From: CAMFLJ01 sp963702555
GTDB taxonomy: Bacteria > Actinomycetota > Acidimicrobiia > Acidimicrobiales > Acidimicrobilacustridaceae
Length of the DNA stretch: 64,000 bases
Assembly (NCBI GenBank): GCA_963702555.1
Contig: CAVPCW010000008.1
Location: 310,001-374,000, forward strand
Direction of reading: 5' to 3'
This document shows positions 44,186-53,738 of this stretch, piece after piece. Positions within the stretch are counted from its first letter, which is position 1, and each line of letters starts with the position of its first letter. The notes beneath the pieces were generated by a model. The model was not told the DNA's origin and ran no database searches. It was given only the letters and a program-made list of their open reading frames with translations. A program made the translations under genes and the position numbers.

Positions 44186-46060
44186 ATGGGGATCACCGAG
44201 CACACCGCCGCCGCCAACCGGGCCGTCACGATGACGCTGCCGATGCACGACCGGCGCGACTTCGACGACGCCCGCCGCGGCTTCGTCACCAGCCTCGACG
44301 AGGTCATCATCCGTGGCACCGACGGGCGGGTCGTGTGGGACCTCGACGCCTACGGCAGCTTCGACGGCGACGCCCCCGACACCGTGCACCCGAGCCTGTG
44401 GCGCCAGGCCCAGCTCAACCTCATCCACGGCCTGTTCGAGGTGGTGCCGAGCGTCTACCAGGTGCGCGGCCTCGACCTCTCGAACATGACGATCATCGAG
44501 GGCGACAAAGGCGTGATCGTCATCGATCCGCTCATCTCGGCCGAGACCGCTGCGGCGTCGCTCGAGCTCTACCGCTCGGTGCGCGGTGACCGCCCCGTCA
44601 CCGCCGTGATCTACACCCACAGCCACGTCGACCACTTCGGCGGCGTGCGGGGCGTGCTGCCCGGCGGCCAGGCCGGCGATATCCCGATCGTCGCGCCCGA
44701 GCACTTCGTCGAGCACGCTCTCTCCGAGAACATCTACGCCGGCACGGCGATGACCCGCCGGGCGACCTACATGTACGGCGCCCTGCTCCCCAAGGGCCCC
44801 GAGGGTCAGGTCACCGCCGGCCTCGGCCCCACGACCTCGGTCGGCACCGTCGGCCTCGTGCCGCCCACCATCGACATCTCCCGCACCCGCGAGGAGCTCG
44901 TGCTCGACGGCGTGCGCATCGTGTTCCAGATGACGCCGGGCACCGAGGCACCGGCCGAGATGAACTTCCACTTCCCCGACCTGCGCCTCCTGTGCATGGC
45001 CGAGAACGCCACCCACAACCTGCACAACGTGGTCACCCTGCGCGGCGCCCAGGTCCGCGACGCCCGGGCGTGGTCGCGCTTCCTCGACGAGTCGCTCGAG
45101 CTCTTCGGGGCCGGCACCGACACCGTCTTCGCCTCCCACCACTGGCCCACGTGGGGCGCCGACCGGGTCGTCACCCACCTCTCGAACCAGCGCGACCTGT
45201 ACGGCTACCTCCACGACCAGACCCTCCGCCTCATGAACCGCGGCCTCACCGGCCCCGAGATCGCCGAGGAGGTCGAGCTGCCGCCCGCGCTCGACCAGAG
45301 CTGGGACTGCCGGGGCTACTACGGCTCGGTCAGCCACAACGTGAAGGCCATCTACCAGCGGTACATGGGCTGGTTCGACGGCAACCCGGCCAACCTCTGG
45401 CGCCACCCGCCCGAGCCCGCCGCCCGTCGCTACGTCGAGTTCATGGGCGGCACCGAGGCCGTGCTCGAGCGGGCCCAGCGCTCGTTCGACGACGGCGACT
45501 ACCGCTGGGTGGCCGAGGTCGTGAACCACGTGATCTTCGCCGACCCCACCAATCGTGAGGCCCGCGAGCTGCAGGCCCGCACGTTCGAGCAGCTGGGCTA
45601 CGGCGCCGAGAACGCCACGTGGCGGAACTTCTTCCTCATGGGCGCCCAGGAGCTGCGCGGCGACGAGGTCCGCACCGCGGTCAGCGCCAACTCCCTCGAC
45701 ATGGTGAGCCAGCTCACGGTCCCCCAGGTCTTCGATGCGGTGGCCGTGCGGGTCGACGGGCCGGCGGCGATCGGCACCGAGCTCGTCGTCAACGTCACCG
45801 ACACCGACGACGGCCAGCAGTACGTGCTGCGCCTGCACAACTCGGTGCTGACCCACCTCAGCGGCCGCCACGACGACGCCGCCACCCTCACCGTGGCCCT
45901 TCCCCGCCTCGCGCTGTTGCAGGTGGTGGTGGGGCTGGCCACCCTCGCCGACCTCTCCGCCGCCGGCACGGCATCCGTCGACGGCGACGTGACCGTCTTC
46001 GACACCCTCCGGTCCGTCCTCGAGACGCCCGACCCGTCCTTCAACATCGTCCTCCCGTGA
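44186..46060 (+). CDS. alkyl sulfatase (SdsA1/BDS1 family, metallo-beta-lactamase fold)
   Basis: 624 aa. The metallo-beta-lactamase metal motif is THSHVDH (144-150), with further ligands in MAENATHNLHNV and ASHHWPTWG. A central alkyl sulfatase dimerisation domain follows, then a C-terminal SCP2-like lipid-binding domain (from about 500), the full three-part architecture of this family. It hydrolyses long-chain alkyl sulfates to alcohol and sulfate. No signal peptide is seen, while SdsA1 is secreted, so this one likely acts inside the cell. The enoyl-CoA hydratase gene starts 11 bases later, which would fit further use of the released chain. Confidence 0.93.
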   Translation: MGITEHTAAANRAVTMTLPMHDRRDFDDARRGFVTSLDEVIIRGTDGRVVWDLDAYGSFDGDAPDTVHPSLWRQAQLNLIHGLFEVVPSVYQVRGLDLSNMTIIEGDKGVIVIDPLISAETAAASLELYRSVRGDRPVTAVIYTHSHVDHFGGVRGVLPGGQAGDIPIVAPEHFVEHALSENIYAGTAMTRRATYMYGALLPKGPEGQVTAGLGPTTSVGTVGLVPPTIDISRTREELVLDGVRIVFQMTPGTEAPAEMNFHFPDLRLLCMAENATHNLHNVVTLRGAQVRDARAWSRFLDESLELFGAGTDTVFASHHWPTWGADRVVTHLSNQRDLYGYLHDQTLRLMNRGLTGPEIAEEVELPPALDQSWDCRGYYGSVSHNVKAIYQRYMGWFDGNPANLWRHPPEPAARRYVEFMGGTEAVLERAQRSFDDGDYRWVAEVVNHVIFADPTNREARELQARTFEQLGYGAENATWRNFFLMGAQELRGDEVRTAVSANSLDMVSQLTVPQVFDAVAVRVDGPAAIGTELVVNVTDTDDGQQYVLRLHNSVLTHLSGRHDDAATLTVALPRLALLQVVVGLATLADLSAAGTASVDGDVTVFDTLRSVLETPDPSFNIVLP

Positions 46061-46071
46061 CAGGAGCCCCC

Positions 46072-46863
46072 ATGTCGACGCTCTCCATCGAGCAGCCCAC
46101 CGAGCGCGTGCGGGTCATCCGACTCAACCGCCCGGAGCGGCTCAACGCCCTCACCTTCGAGCTCACCGCCGAGCTGCACGACGCCCTCGACGACGTCGCC
46201 GCCGACGACGCCACCCGCGTCGTGGTGCTGGCCGGTGCCGGGCGGGGCTTCTGCGCCGGGCTCGACCTGCGCGACTTCGGCACCCCACCCGAGATCGGGG
46301 AGCACCCGTGGCGGGGCGCCCGCACCAGCGGCCAGGCCTTCATGTCGAGCCTCACCCAGCACATCAACCAGACCCCGCAGATCGTGGTGGCCGCCGTCAA
46401 CGGGCCGGCCTACGGCGGGGGCCTGGCGCTCGCCGCGGCCTGCGACGTGCGCGTCGCAGCCGAGTCGGCCACCTTCTGCGCCGCCTTCATCAAAACCGGC
46501 CTCACCGCCACCGACATCGGCCTCAGCTGGTTCCTGCCCCGGCTCATCGGCACGTCGCGGGCCTTCGACCTGATGCTCACCGGCCGCACCATCGACGCCG
46601 TCGCGGCCGAGCACCTCGGCCTGGTCTCCCAGGTGTTCCCCGACGAGGGCTTCGACGACGCGGCCCTCGCGGTGGCCACCGGCATCGCCGGCTACACCTC
46701 CTACGGCCTGCGGGCCACCAAGGAGGTCATGTGGGCCAACCTCGACGCCCCGAGCCTGCCTGCCGCCCTGGCCCTCGAGAACCGCAACCAGGAGATGGGC
46801 GCGGCCCACCCTGAGGTCACCGAGTACATGGCCGCCTACTCCAAGGCCGTCACCAAGTCCTGA
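46072..46863 (+). CDS. enoyl-CoA hydratase/isomerase family protein
   Basis: 263 aa crotonase-fold enzyme. Oxyanion-hole segments are GRGFCAGLDLRDF and NGPAYGGGLALAAACD. The position of the first catalytic Glu of hydratases has changed (GPAYGGG... without Glu) but a Glu-type second position is unclear, so isomerase or other crotonase activity is possible. Ribosome site AGGAG five bases before ATG 46072. Probably cotranscribed with the alkyl sulfatase. The 51-bp palindrome lies 18 bases after its stop. Confidence 0.88.
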   Translation: MSTLSIEQPTERVRVIRLNRPERLNALTFELTAELHDALDDVAADDATRVVVLAGAGRGFCAGLDLRDFGTPPEIGEHPWRGARTSGQAFMSSLTQHINQTPQIVVAAVNGPAYGGGLALAAACDVRVAAESATFCAAFIKTGLTATDIGLSWFLPRLIGTSRAFDLMLTGRTIDAVAAEHLGLVSQVFPDEGFDDAALAVATGIAGYTSYGLRATKEVMWANLDAPSLPAALALENRNQEMGAAHPEVTEYMAAYSKAVTKS

Positions 46864-46881
46864 GACCACCCTCACAACGTG

Positions 46882-46932
46882 GTTCTGGTGGAGGCTTGAT
46901 GTCGGAATCCGACACGAAACCTCCACCAGAAC
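46882..46932. repeat. 51-bp palindromic element, copy 1 of 2
   Basis: Pairs over nearly its whole length: a 13-bp outer stem (GTTCTGGTGGAGG), a short mismatched region and a 7-bp inner stem (TGTCGGA). It sits between the convergent enoyl-CoA hydratase and ygiD genes and may stop both transcripts. The second copy at 57597 differs by compensatory changes. Confidence 0.85.
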
Positions 46933-46949
46933 GGGGAGTGGGCCGAGGC

Positions 46950-47734
46950 TCAGGCGCCGACGACGTAGGCGGTCATCGACAGGGAGCCGTAGGCGTAGCC
47001 GTCGATGAGGGTGCGCGCCGGCTCGCCCGAGGCGGCCGAAAGGCCGGCCAGGTAGGCCAGCGGGAGGAAGTGATCGGGCGTGGGCACCGCCGCGGCGTAG
47101 TCGGGGTGATCGATCAGCGAGCCGATCGACGCCGGGTCGGCGAGCATGAGCTCGCGGGCGGCGTCGTCGAAGCGGTGGGCCCAGTCGGCGCCGCCCTCGG
47201 GGTCACCCCACTGGATGCGCCCGAGGTTGTGCACCACGTTGCCGCTGGCGACGATCAGCACCCCGCTGCGCCGCAACGGCTCGAGCGCCGCGCCGAGGGC
47301 GATGTGGTGGTCGATCGTCTCCGCTGCGTGCACCGAGAGCTGCACGACCGGCACGTCGGCCTCGGGCCAGAGGTGCACCAGCACCGACCAGGTGCCGTGG
47401 TCGATGCCCCAGCTGTCGCGGTCGAGGCCCGACCCACGTGGGGGCCACCGTGTCGGCGACCTCCTGGGCGAAGTCCGGCGTCGCCCGGTGCCGGGTACTC
47501 GACGGCGAACAGCTCCTCGGGGAAGCCGTAGAAGTCGTGGATCGTGGGCGGCTGGGCCTGGGCGGTGACGGCGGTGGCGTTGATGAACCAGTGCGCCGAC
47601 ACCGCGAGGATCGCCCGGGGCCGGGGGATCGACGCGCCGAAGCCCTTCCAGGCCTCGGTGTAGCGGTTGGGCTCGAGGGCGTTCATCGGGCTGCCGTGGC
47701 CGACGAACACCGCCGGCATCACCTGGTCGTCCAC
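46950..47734 (-). CDS. ygiD: extradiol dioxygenase, YgiD/4,5-DOPA dioxygenase type, frameshifted
   Basis: About 260 aa when repaired. It matches YgiD block by block: AVFVGHGSPMNALEPNRYT, PRAILAVSAHWF, QPPTIHDFYGFPEELF, SWGIDHGTWSVL, ADVPVVQLSV and LIVASGNVVHNLGRIQW. The His residues in GHGS, SAHWF and DHGTW are the metal ligands and base. It opens catechol rings at the 4,5 position. Frame breaks near 47487 and 47432 are each fixed by removing one G. GTG 47734 follows the bicupin gene stop by three bases. Confidence 0.85.
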
Positions 47735-47737
47735 GCG

Positions 47738-48725
47738 TCACCGCCTCGGCCTCGGCGTCTGCGTCGATCATCACGGTCGCCATCCGCAGCGGCTCGTCAC
47801 CGAGGGCGATCCAACGGTGGTTCGTGCCCCGCTGCACGACGACGTCGCCCGGGCCGAGCTCGGTGCTCACCTCACCCGGCAGGTCGAGGCGCACCCGGCC
47901 CGACACGATCACGTCGACGTCGACGGTGGCCGTGGTGTGCCACAGCTCGTCGACGAGCGGCATCTCGGGGGAGAGCTCGACGAGCCGGAACGACACCCCG
48001 CCCGCCACCGGTTCGAGCGCCCAGCCGCCGTCGATGTCGCCGCCCTGGTCGACCGCCCGCAGCGGCCCGCCGGTGAGCCACAGGTCGGTGAGGGTGGAGA
48101 AGGCGCTGCCGACCGCGGTGACCGCGCCGCCGTCGAGCGGCACCTCGCCGGTGACGACGCGCCGCACCGGGGAGTCGCCTGACGGTGGGCGGGCGGATGC
48201 CGTCGGGCAGCAGGCCATCGACCCGGTCGGCGACCGGCCGCAGCATGGCGACCATGTAGGTCCAGCCCCGGTGGTCGGCGGGGCGCCAGCGGTGGCGGGT
48301 GCCGCGCTGGATCACGTACTCGCCGGCGGAGACGGTGCGCTCGCCGTCATCGAGGCCGAGCACGACCGAGCCCTCGAGCACCACCATCAGGTCGAGGGTG
48401 TCGGTGGCGTGCATGCCGGCCACCTCCGGGTCGTCGCCGTCGATCCGCAGCCAGGTCTCGTCGGCCTCGGTGCCGGGCGGGATGCCGGGCATGCGGATCA
48501 CCCGCACGCTGATGCCTCCGGCGGGTGGCTCGAGGGGGAAGCCCGGGGTGGTGCGATCGGGGTCGTCGGCGAGTCCGGAGCCCGGAGCCGTCGGTCCAGA
48601 ACACCTCGCTCACCCCGACGGGGCCGGCATCGACGGTGTTGGGGGCCTGAGCCGTCGTGGGTGAAGACCTCGGCACCGCTGGCGTCGAACCCGGTCACGA
48701 CCCGTCTCACGGAGAACTCGGACAT
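47738..48725 (-). CDS. bicupin protein with internal duplication, frameshifted
   Basis: About 325 aa when repaired. Two units of about 160 residues each start with VRRVVTG and end with a cupin: unit 1 has AGMHATDTLDLMVVLEGSVVL and GEYVIQRGTRHRW, unit 2 has LWHTTATVDVDVIVSGRVRL and GDVVVQRGTNHRW. Such cupins bind metal through the His and acidic residues or act as non-catalytic sensors. Frame breaks near 48650, 48583, 48185 and 47742 each need one base removed; no stop codon exists between the units in any frame, so they are fused. It precedes ygiD and probably serves the same aromatic pathway. Confidence 0.7.
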
Positions 48726-48899
48726 GGCCGGAGCGTACGGCTCGGGCCCCTCCGATGTCCGGGATCGTTTGCGATGTGCAGGAACAAGAAGCCGGTTGGG
48801 GACCGGATCAGGGCAATTCGGCCCCGGTGCCGGCGGCGACGACCCTGTTCCACTTGACCTCAGTCCCGGAGACCGCCCGGGACGGGAGGAGAAACGCAC

Positions 48900-49503
48900 A
48901 TGAAGCGTCGAACACTCGACATCGTCTTCAGCGTCGGGGGCCTTCTGGTCGCCGCCCTGATCCTCGTGCTGGGCCTGGTGTTGCAGAACCAGGCGAACTT
49001 CGCCGAGACCTACGTCAAGGACCAGCTCACCGCTCAGCAGATCGTCTTCACGCCGGAGGACAAGCTCACCGAGGAGGAGAAGGCCAACACCTGCCTCGTC
49101 GTGTACGCCGGTGAGCAGCTCGTGACCGGCAAGCAGGCGGAGTGCTACGCCAACGACTACATCGGCCTGCACCTGGGCGAGACCAACGACGGCAAGACCT
49201 ACTCGCAGACCTCGACCGAGTCGCGGGCCGCTGCCAGCCGCCGCCAAGGCCGACCCGAACAACGCCGAGCTGGCCGCCACGGCCAAGGCGCTCGACGGCA
49301 AGGTCCAGACCCTCTTCCGGGGCGAGACCCTGCGAGGTCTGCTGCTGACCTCGTACGGCTTCAGCATCTTCGGTGAGCGGGCCGGCCAGGCCGCCCTGGT
49401 CTGCTTCCTCGTGGCCGGCGTGCTGTTCCTGGCCTCCATCGCAGGCTTCATCCACGCCTTCACCACGGACAAGGAGAAGAAGGTCCTCGTCGCCGAGGGC
49501 TGA
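48900..49503 (+). CDS. two-helix membrane protein, frameshifted
   Basis: About 200 aa when repaired. A first membrane helix (about 7-29) starts the protein, an extracytoplasmic region of about 110 residues has QNQANFAETYVKDQLTAQQI and one or two Cys, and a second helix AALVCFLVAGVLFLASIAGF ends with a basic cytosolic tail. The frame breaks near 49231, where one extra C gives the shift (expected RAAASAAKADPNN). No family recognised; similar two-helix proteins are common in actinomycetes. GGGAGGAG lies eight bases before ATG 48900. The 174 bp upstream region is shared with the divergent bicupin gene. Confidence 0.7.
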
Positions 49504-49533
49504 TCCACTCCTGCACCACAGAGACCCCTGAGG

Positions 49534-49564
49534 CCGCCGTGTCGGGCACGACCCGACACGGCGG
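49534..49564 (+). terminator. 13-bp perfect hairpin terminator
   Basis: CCGCCGTGTCGGG, loop CACGA, CCCGACACGGCGG, starting 30 bases after the membrane-protein stop. No T-run follows, as is usual for actinobacterial terminators. Confidence 0.75.
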
Positions 49565-49624
49565 TCCCGCGTCCTGGCAGGATTCCCGCCGCGGCACGGG
49601 GGTGCCGGGGATCGGGGGGATCCG

Positions 49625-51176
49625 GTGACGACGATGCGACGACGCTCGGTGCGGGCGGCGATGGCGACGGCGATGGGCGTTGGTGGTGCTGGCCGCCGGG
49701 TGCTCATCGGGTAGCGACGACAGCTCGACGTCGGCCACGACCGTCGTTGCCATCCGGCCCGCCGGCCCGCCGGCCGAGGGCGTGGTGCCGGTGCCGACCG
49801 TGCAGGGCCCCGTGACCGGCGGCAAGGGCGCCACCGTGCTCGGCCCGGGCGGCTTCGACCTGGCCACGGTCGGCTACCAGCAGGAGGAGTACTTCATCGC
49901 AGGTGACGCCACCGCCTACGTCGCCGACGGCGCGCTGGCCAGCGACGGCAACTGGACCGTCTCGAAGGGCACCACCGCCCCGTACACGACCCGCGTGGTG
50001 GTGCGGCGGCCGATCGACGCGGCCGACTTCGACGGCACCGTGTTCGTCGAGTGGCTCAACGTCTCCGGCGGCCTCGACGCCTCACCCGACTGGACCTACG
50101 CCCACGTCGAGCTGATCCGCTCGGGGGCGGCGTGGGTCGGCGTGTCGGCCCAGCAGGTCGGCATCGTCGGTGGTGGCAACGCCGTGGGGGCGGCGCTGGC
50201 CCTGAAGAACGCGGACCCGGAGCGCTACGCCGCGCTCTCTCACCCGGGCGACGACTACTCCTACGACATGTACAGCCAGGCCGGTGCTGCGGTGTGGGCC
50301 GAGTCGGCGAAGCTCCTCGGCCCCCTCGAGCTCGAGCGGGTGCTGGCGATCGGCGAATCGCAGTCGGCCTTCCGGCTCACGACCTACGCGAACGCGGTGG
50401 CGCCCACGACAGGGGTCTACAACGGCTACCTGATCCACAGCCGCGGCGCGGTCGGCGCCCCTCTCGCGGACGGCGTGCAGATGCCCGATCCGACGCTGAT
50501 CCGCACCGACCTCGACGTGCCGGTGCTGACCTTCTCGAGCGAGACCGACCTGGTCGGTGACCGCCTCGGTTACGGCCGGGCCCGCCAGCCCGACACCGAC
50601 GTCTTCCGCAGCTGGGAGGTGCCTGGCTCGGCGCACGCCGATGCCTACAACCTCGGCATCGGCGATGGTGACGACGGCTCGGGAGCGGCCGATGCCGCGC
50701 TGTTCGCGGCCATGCAGTCCCCGCCGTCGTCGATCTACGGCGGCGTCATCACCTGTGACACGGCCATCAACACCGGGCCCCACACCTACGTGCTGCGCAG
50801 TGCGGTGCACGCCCTCGACCAGTGGGTGCGCACCGGCCAGGCGCCTCCGTCGATGCCGCAGGTCGAGCTGGCCGCCGACGGCTCCGTGGTTCGCGACGCC
50901 CAGGGCATCGGCCTCGGTGGCATCCGCACCCCGCAGGTCGACGTCCCCGTCGCCACGCTCTCCGGGGTGGGTCAGACGGGCAGCCGCTTCTGTGGCCTGT
51001 TCGGCACGACCGTGCCGTTCACGACCGAGCAGCTCCGGGCCGCCCACTCCACCCACGAGCAGTTCGTGACGGCGTGGACCGAGTCGCTCGACGCCGCGGT
51101 CGGCACGGGAGCGGTGCGGCCGGCCGACGCCGACAACCTGCGCACGGTGGTGCAGCAGTCGTCGGTCCTGCGCTGA
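49625..51176 (+). CDS. alpha/beta hydrolase domain lipoprotein, frameshifted near start
   Basis: About 515 aa. A lipoprotein signal (MRRRSVRAAMATAMA then LVVLAAGCSS) is split by one extra G near 49676. The mature part is an alpha/beta-hydrolase-domain protein (Abhydrolase_10 type) with nucleophile elbow AIGESQSAF, an Asp in FSSETDLVG and a His in VPGSAHADAYN. Predicted extracellular esterase-like enzyme; substrate unknown. GTG 49625 or ATG 49634 can start it; a GGGGGGA lies just upstream. It ends at a terminator shared with the convergent gene. Confidence 0.78.
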
Positions 51177-51185
51177 CCCACCTGG

Positions 51186-51215
51186 GCCTCACCCCTCAGG
51201 TCTGAGGGGTGAGGC
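51186..51215. terminator. 14-bp perfect bidirectional terminator
   Basis: GCCTCACCCCTCAG and its exact complement are separated by two bases. The hairpin includes the stop codon and last residues of the minus-strand gene and lies ten bases after the plus-strand hydrolase stop. Confidence 0.75.
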
Positions 51216-51972
51216 TCCGCAACGTGAGCGTCGTCTTCTCGTCGAAGCTCCCCGGCCCGTCGAGCACCACATCGCGCACGACCTTCACCGGCACGAACGT
51301 GTCGGTGAGCCAGTACTCCTCGTCCCAGTGGCCGGCGAGATCTCCGGTGGCCGCCATGGCCAGCACCACGTGGCGGGTGGCGACGGTGGTGCCGTCGACG
51401 GTGATGTCGCCGCCCGGCTCGACCGAGGAGGTCCCGACCAGATCGACGGTGAGCTTCAGCCCGCTGACGTCCATGACCAGCGTGCAGCGCACCTCCGTGC
51501 CGCCGATGACCGTGCCCGGGTCACACGTGGTCACGGCGTCGACCTGGAAGCCCGGCACCGTCTCCCGCTTGTCCTGACCCCGGAGGACCAGGCTGCCGTC
51601 GGCGGGGGCGCACCACGTGGTGGTCTCGGTGTGCTCGCTCATGAGGTTGAGGTCCGAGGTCCAGCAGTTGTCATCGATCGGGTGGATGACGCCGGTGACC
51701 GTCGCCGGGATGTCACGGGTGGGAAGGGGCAGCGGCCCCATGGAGATCTTCTCGGTGCCGTCGGCGTCGTAGGAGTAGACGCCGGCGGCCGGGCCGAGTC
51801 CGCCCGCCACCGTGGTGCCCTGGCCGCGGAAGTCCTGCAGGGCGTCCTGCTCGGTGATCGCGGTGGGGGAACGTGGCCAGTAGAGGAAGGTGGCGGCGCC
51901 GGCGAACAGCACGACCACGACAGCGACGCCGATCAGCAGCCACCGTCGCCGGTGACGGGGTCGTTCACCCAT
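51196..51972 (-). CDS. membrane-anchored extracytoplasmic protein, unknown function
   Basis: 258 aa. A basic N-terminus (MGERPRHRRR) precedes a single membrane helix (about 11-32), then an extracytoplasmic domain of 220 residues with four to five Cys (DNCWTS, TWCAPADG, TTCDPGT, EVRCTLVMD). The beta-rich body with paired Thr/Ser strands (GLKLTVDLVGTSSVE) suggests a sandwich fold that binds something outside the cell; no family recognised. AAGGAG seven bases before ATG 51972 decides that start over GTG 51978. Confidence 0.65.
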   Translation of the reverse strand: MGERPRHRRRWLLIGVAVVVVLFAGAATFLYWPRSPTAITEQDALQDFRGQGTTVAGGLGPAAGVYSYDADGTEKISMGPLPLPTRDIPATVTGVIHPIDDNCWTSDLNLMSEHTETTTWCAPADGSLVLRGQDKRETVPGFQVDAVTTCDPGTVIGGTEVRCTLVMDVSGLKLTVDLVGTSSVEPGGDITVDGTTVATRHVVLAMAATGDLAGHWDEEYWLTDTFVPVKVVRDVVLDGPGSFDEKTTLTLRSLTPQT

Positions 51973-52066
51973 GGACACGCTCCTTCACCCCCTGTGGTAC
52001 CAGCCTGCCGGGCACCGAGGCAGTGCCGTCGGACTCCCTGTGAGCGGGACTCCCGGGCGCCGGGGG

Positions 52067-52113
52067 TTGACAGGCTAACGGCGTTAGCCCATCATGCAGC
52101 TAACGCCGTTAGC
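52067..52113 (+). promoter_or_regulatory. TetR-type double operator within promoter
   Basis: TTGACA (52067-52072) and CATCAT (52090-52095) are 17 bases apart. The 17-base spacer is itself a perfect palindrome GGCTAACG-G-CGTTAGCC (52073-52089); a second palindrome GCTAACG-C-CGTTAGC lies at 52099-52113 over the likely transcription start. Binding of the TetR protein encoded downstream would shut the promoter. Confidence 0.75.
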
Positions 52114-52145
52114 CCCCAGGGGCTACGATCATCCCGGAGGTCACC

Positions 52146-52646
52146 ATGGACACCGACACCCTCACCACCACCCCCGCCGCCGCCGCTGCTCCCATCCACT
52201 ACCGCCGGCCGGGCTGGTTCACCCGCAACGTGATGAACCGGCTGGTGGCCCGCCTCACCCGCATGGGCGTGAGCGTCTGGGGCTCCCGGGTGCTCGAGGT
52301 CCGCGGCCGTCGCAGCGGCGAGCCCCGCCGGGTGCCGGTCAACCTGCTCGAGCTCGACGGCCGGCAGTACCTCGTCTCCGCCCGGGGCACGGGGGAGTGG
52401 GTGCGCAACGTGCGCGCCGCCGACGGCGCCCTCGACCTCCTCCTCGGTCGCGGCCGCCAGCCCATGCAGGCCACCGAGCTGGCCGACGCCGACAAGGTGC
52501 CCGTGCTGCGGGCCTACCTCGCCCGCTGGAAGGCGGAGGTCGGTGCGTTCTTCGACGGCGTCGACGCCGACTCCTCCGACGACGAGATCGCCGCCATCGC
52601 CCACCGCCACCCCGTCTTCGTCGTGGCCGGTCGCGAGGCCCCGTGA
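52146..52646 (+). CDS. DUF385/deazaflavin-dependent nitroreductase family protein
   Basis: 166 aa split-barrel protein of the F420-dependent nitroreductase (Ddn/DUF385) group: LEVRGRRSGEPRRVPVNLLE is the cofactor strand region and LVSARGTGEWVRNVRAADG is typical of the class. It probably reduces a hydrophobic quinone- or nitro-type compound with F420H2. GGAGG sits five bases before ATG 52146. It heads a two-gene operon with its TetR regulator and is preceded by two operator palindromes, so it should be induced by the ligand of that regulator. Confidence 0.85.
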   Translation: MDTDTLTTTPAAAAAPIHYRRPGWFTRNVMNRLVARLTRMGVSVWGSRVLEVRGRRSGEPRRVPVNLLELDGRQYLVSARGTGEWVRNVRAADGALDLLLGRGRQPMQATELADADKVPVLRAYLARWKAEVGAFFDGVDADSSDDEIAAIAHRHPVFVVAGREAP

Positions 52647-53218
52647 CCCCGGCCGCCCGCATCGACGCCGACCGTCCGGCCCCCGCCGCCCGGCCCCTGG
52701 CGCCCCGCGCCGTCGAGATCGTGGCCGCGGCCCGCCGGGTGCTGGAGGAGGAGGGGCCCGAGGCGCTGACCATGCGCCGGGTCGGCGACGAGCTCTCGAT
52801 GAAGGCCCCCTCGCTCTACAAGCACTTCGCCGGCAAAGCAGCCATCGAGTTGGTGCTGATCGAGGAAGCCCTCGTCGAGCTGGGCGGTGCGCTCCGCGCC
52901 GCGGTCGACGGCCTCACCCCGGCCCGGGCGGTGGGCCCGCTGCTCACGACCTACCGCCGCATGGGGGTCGAGCACCCGAACCTCTACCGGCTGGCGACCG
53001 TGGGCGAGCTGCGCCGCGACGAGCTGGTCGAGGGCCTGGAGGACTGGGCGGGCGAGCCGTTCCTGCTGGTGATGGGCGAGCCCTACCTGGCCCAGGTCGT
53101 GTGGTCGGCCGCCCACGGCATGGTCACCCTCGAGCTCGACGGCCGCTACCCGCCGGACTCCGACCTCGACCGCACCTGGGCCGAGGCGGCCGCCGCCTTC
53201 ACCGCCGCCCTGGGCTGA
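52643..53218 (+). CDS. TetR family transcriptional regulator
   Basis: 191 aa. Helix-turn-helix at about 44-63 (MRRVGDELSMKAPSLYKHF) with the Lys after the motif that contacts phosphate; C-terminal ligand domain of the TetR_C group with HPNLYRLATVGELRRDEL. Starts with GTG overlapping the DUF385 stop (GTGA). The two CTAACG-x-CGTTAG palindromes upstream of the operon are the natural binding sites, so it likely represses itself and the enzyme. Confidence 0.88.
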   Translation: MTPAARIDADRPAPAARPLAPRAVEIVAAARRVLEEEGPEALTMRRVGDELSMKAPSLYKHFAGKAAIELVLIEEALVELGGALRAAVDGLTPARAVGPLLTTYRRMGVEHPNLYRLATVGELRRDELVEGLEDWAGEPFLLVMGEPYLAQVVWSAAHGMVTLELDGRYPPDSDLDRTWAEAAAAFTAALG

Positions 53219-53239
53219 GCACGCCCCGCTGTGCCCTGC

Positions 53240-53245
53240 GACACT
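53240..53245 (+). promoter_or_regulatory. -10 box of a leaderless promoter (GACACT)
   Basis: GACACT fits xAxxxT and ends six bases before ATG 53252; no ribosome site is seen. Confidence 0.4.
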
Positions 53246-53251
53246 TCGGGC

Positions 53252-53716
53252 ATGGACTTCTTCACGGCGAACCAACTGCTCAACGAGGCCGAGGTGCTCG
53301 ACGTCGAGACCATGGAGCTGCTGGTCCGGGTCGAGGCCACGGGCGAGGACTTCTACCTGCTCATGGCCGACCGCATCGGCAACGACGAGGCCGCCGAGCT
53401 CCTGCGCCGCAACGGCCGCGAGGAGATGGGCCACGCCCGGCGCATCCAGCGGGCCATCGCCATCAAGACCGGCACCGAGCTCGACCCCGACCAGGTCGTC
53501 GAGCGCTTCGAGGTGAACGGCCTGCCCGACACCATCGACCCCGCCCTGTTCCCGGCCATCGCCGAGGGCGAGATGAAGGGCGACGCCGGCTACCAGAAGT
53601 GGGCCGACGCCGAGCCCGACCCCGAGGTCCAGCGCCTCCTGCGGCTCAACGGCCGCGAGGAGACCAAGCACGCCGAACGCCTCCAGCAGGTCATCGAGAT
53701 CCTCGGCGTCGGCTGA
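53252..53716 (+). CDS. ferritin-like/rubrerythrin-fold protein
   Basis: 154 aa four-helix protein. Metal-binding patterns EATGEDFY, EEMGHARR and EETKHAERL give the Glu and ExxH pairs of a di-iron centre. The C-terminal rubredoxin domain of true rubrerythrins is missing, so this is a stand-alone ferritin-like domain that could act as peroxidase or iron-binding protein. ATG 53252 is chosen over an upstream start because the conserved helix begins at MDFFTANQLLNEAEVLD. Confidence 0.82.
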   Translation: MDFFTANQLLNEAEVLDVETMELLVRVEATGEDFYLLMADRIGNDEAAELLRRNGREEMGHARRIQRAIAIKTGTELDPDQVVERFEVNGLPDTIDPALFPAIAEGEMKGDAGYQKWADAEPDPEVQRLLRLNGREETKHAERLQQVIEILGVG

Positions 53717-53738
53717 TCCTGAGGATCTGATCGGTCGA

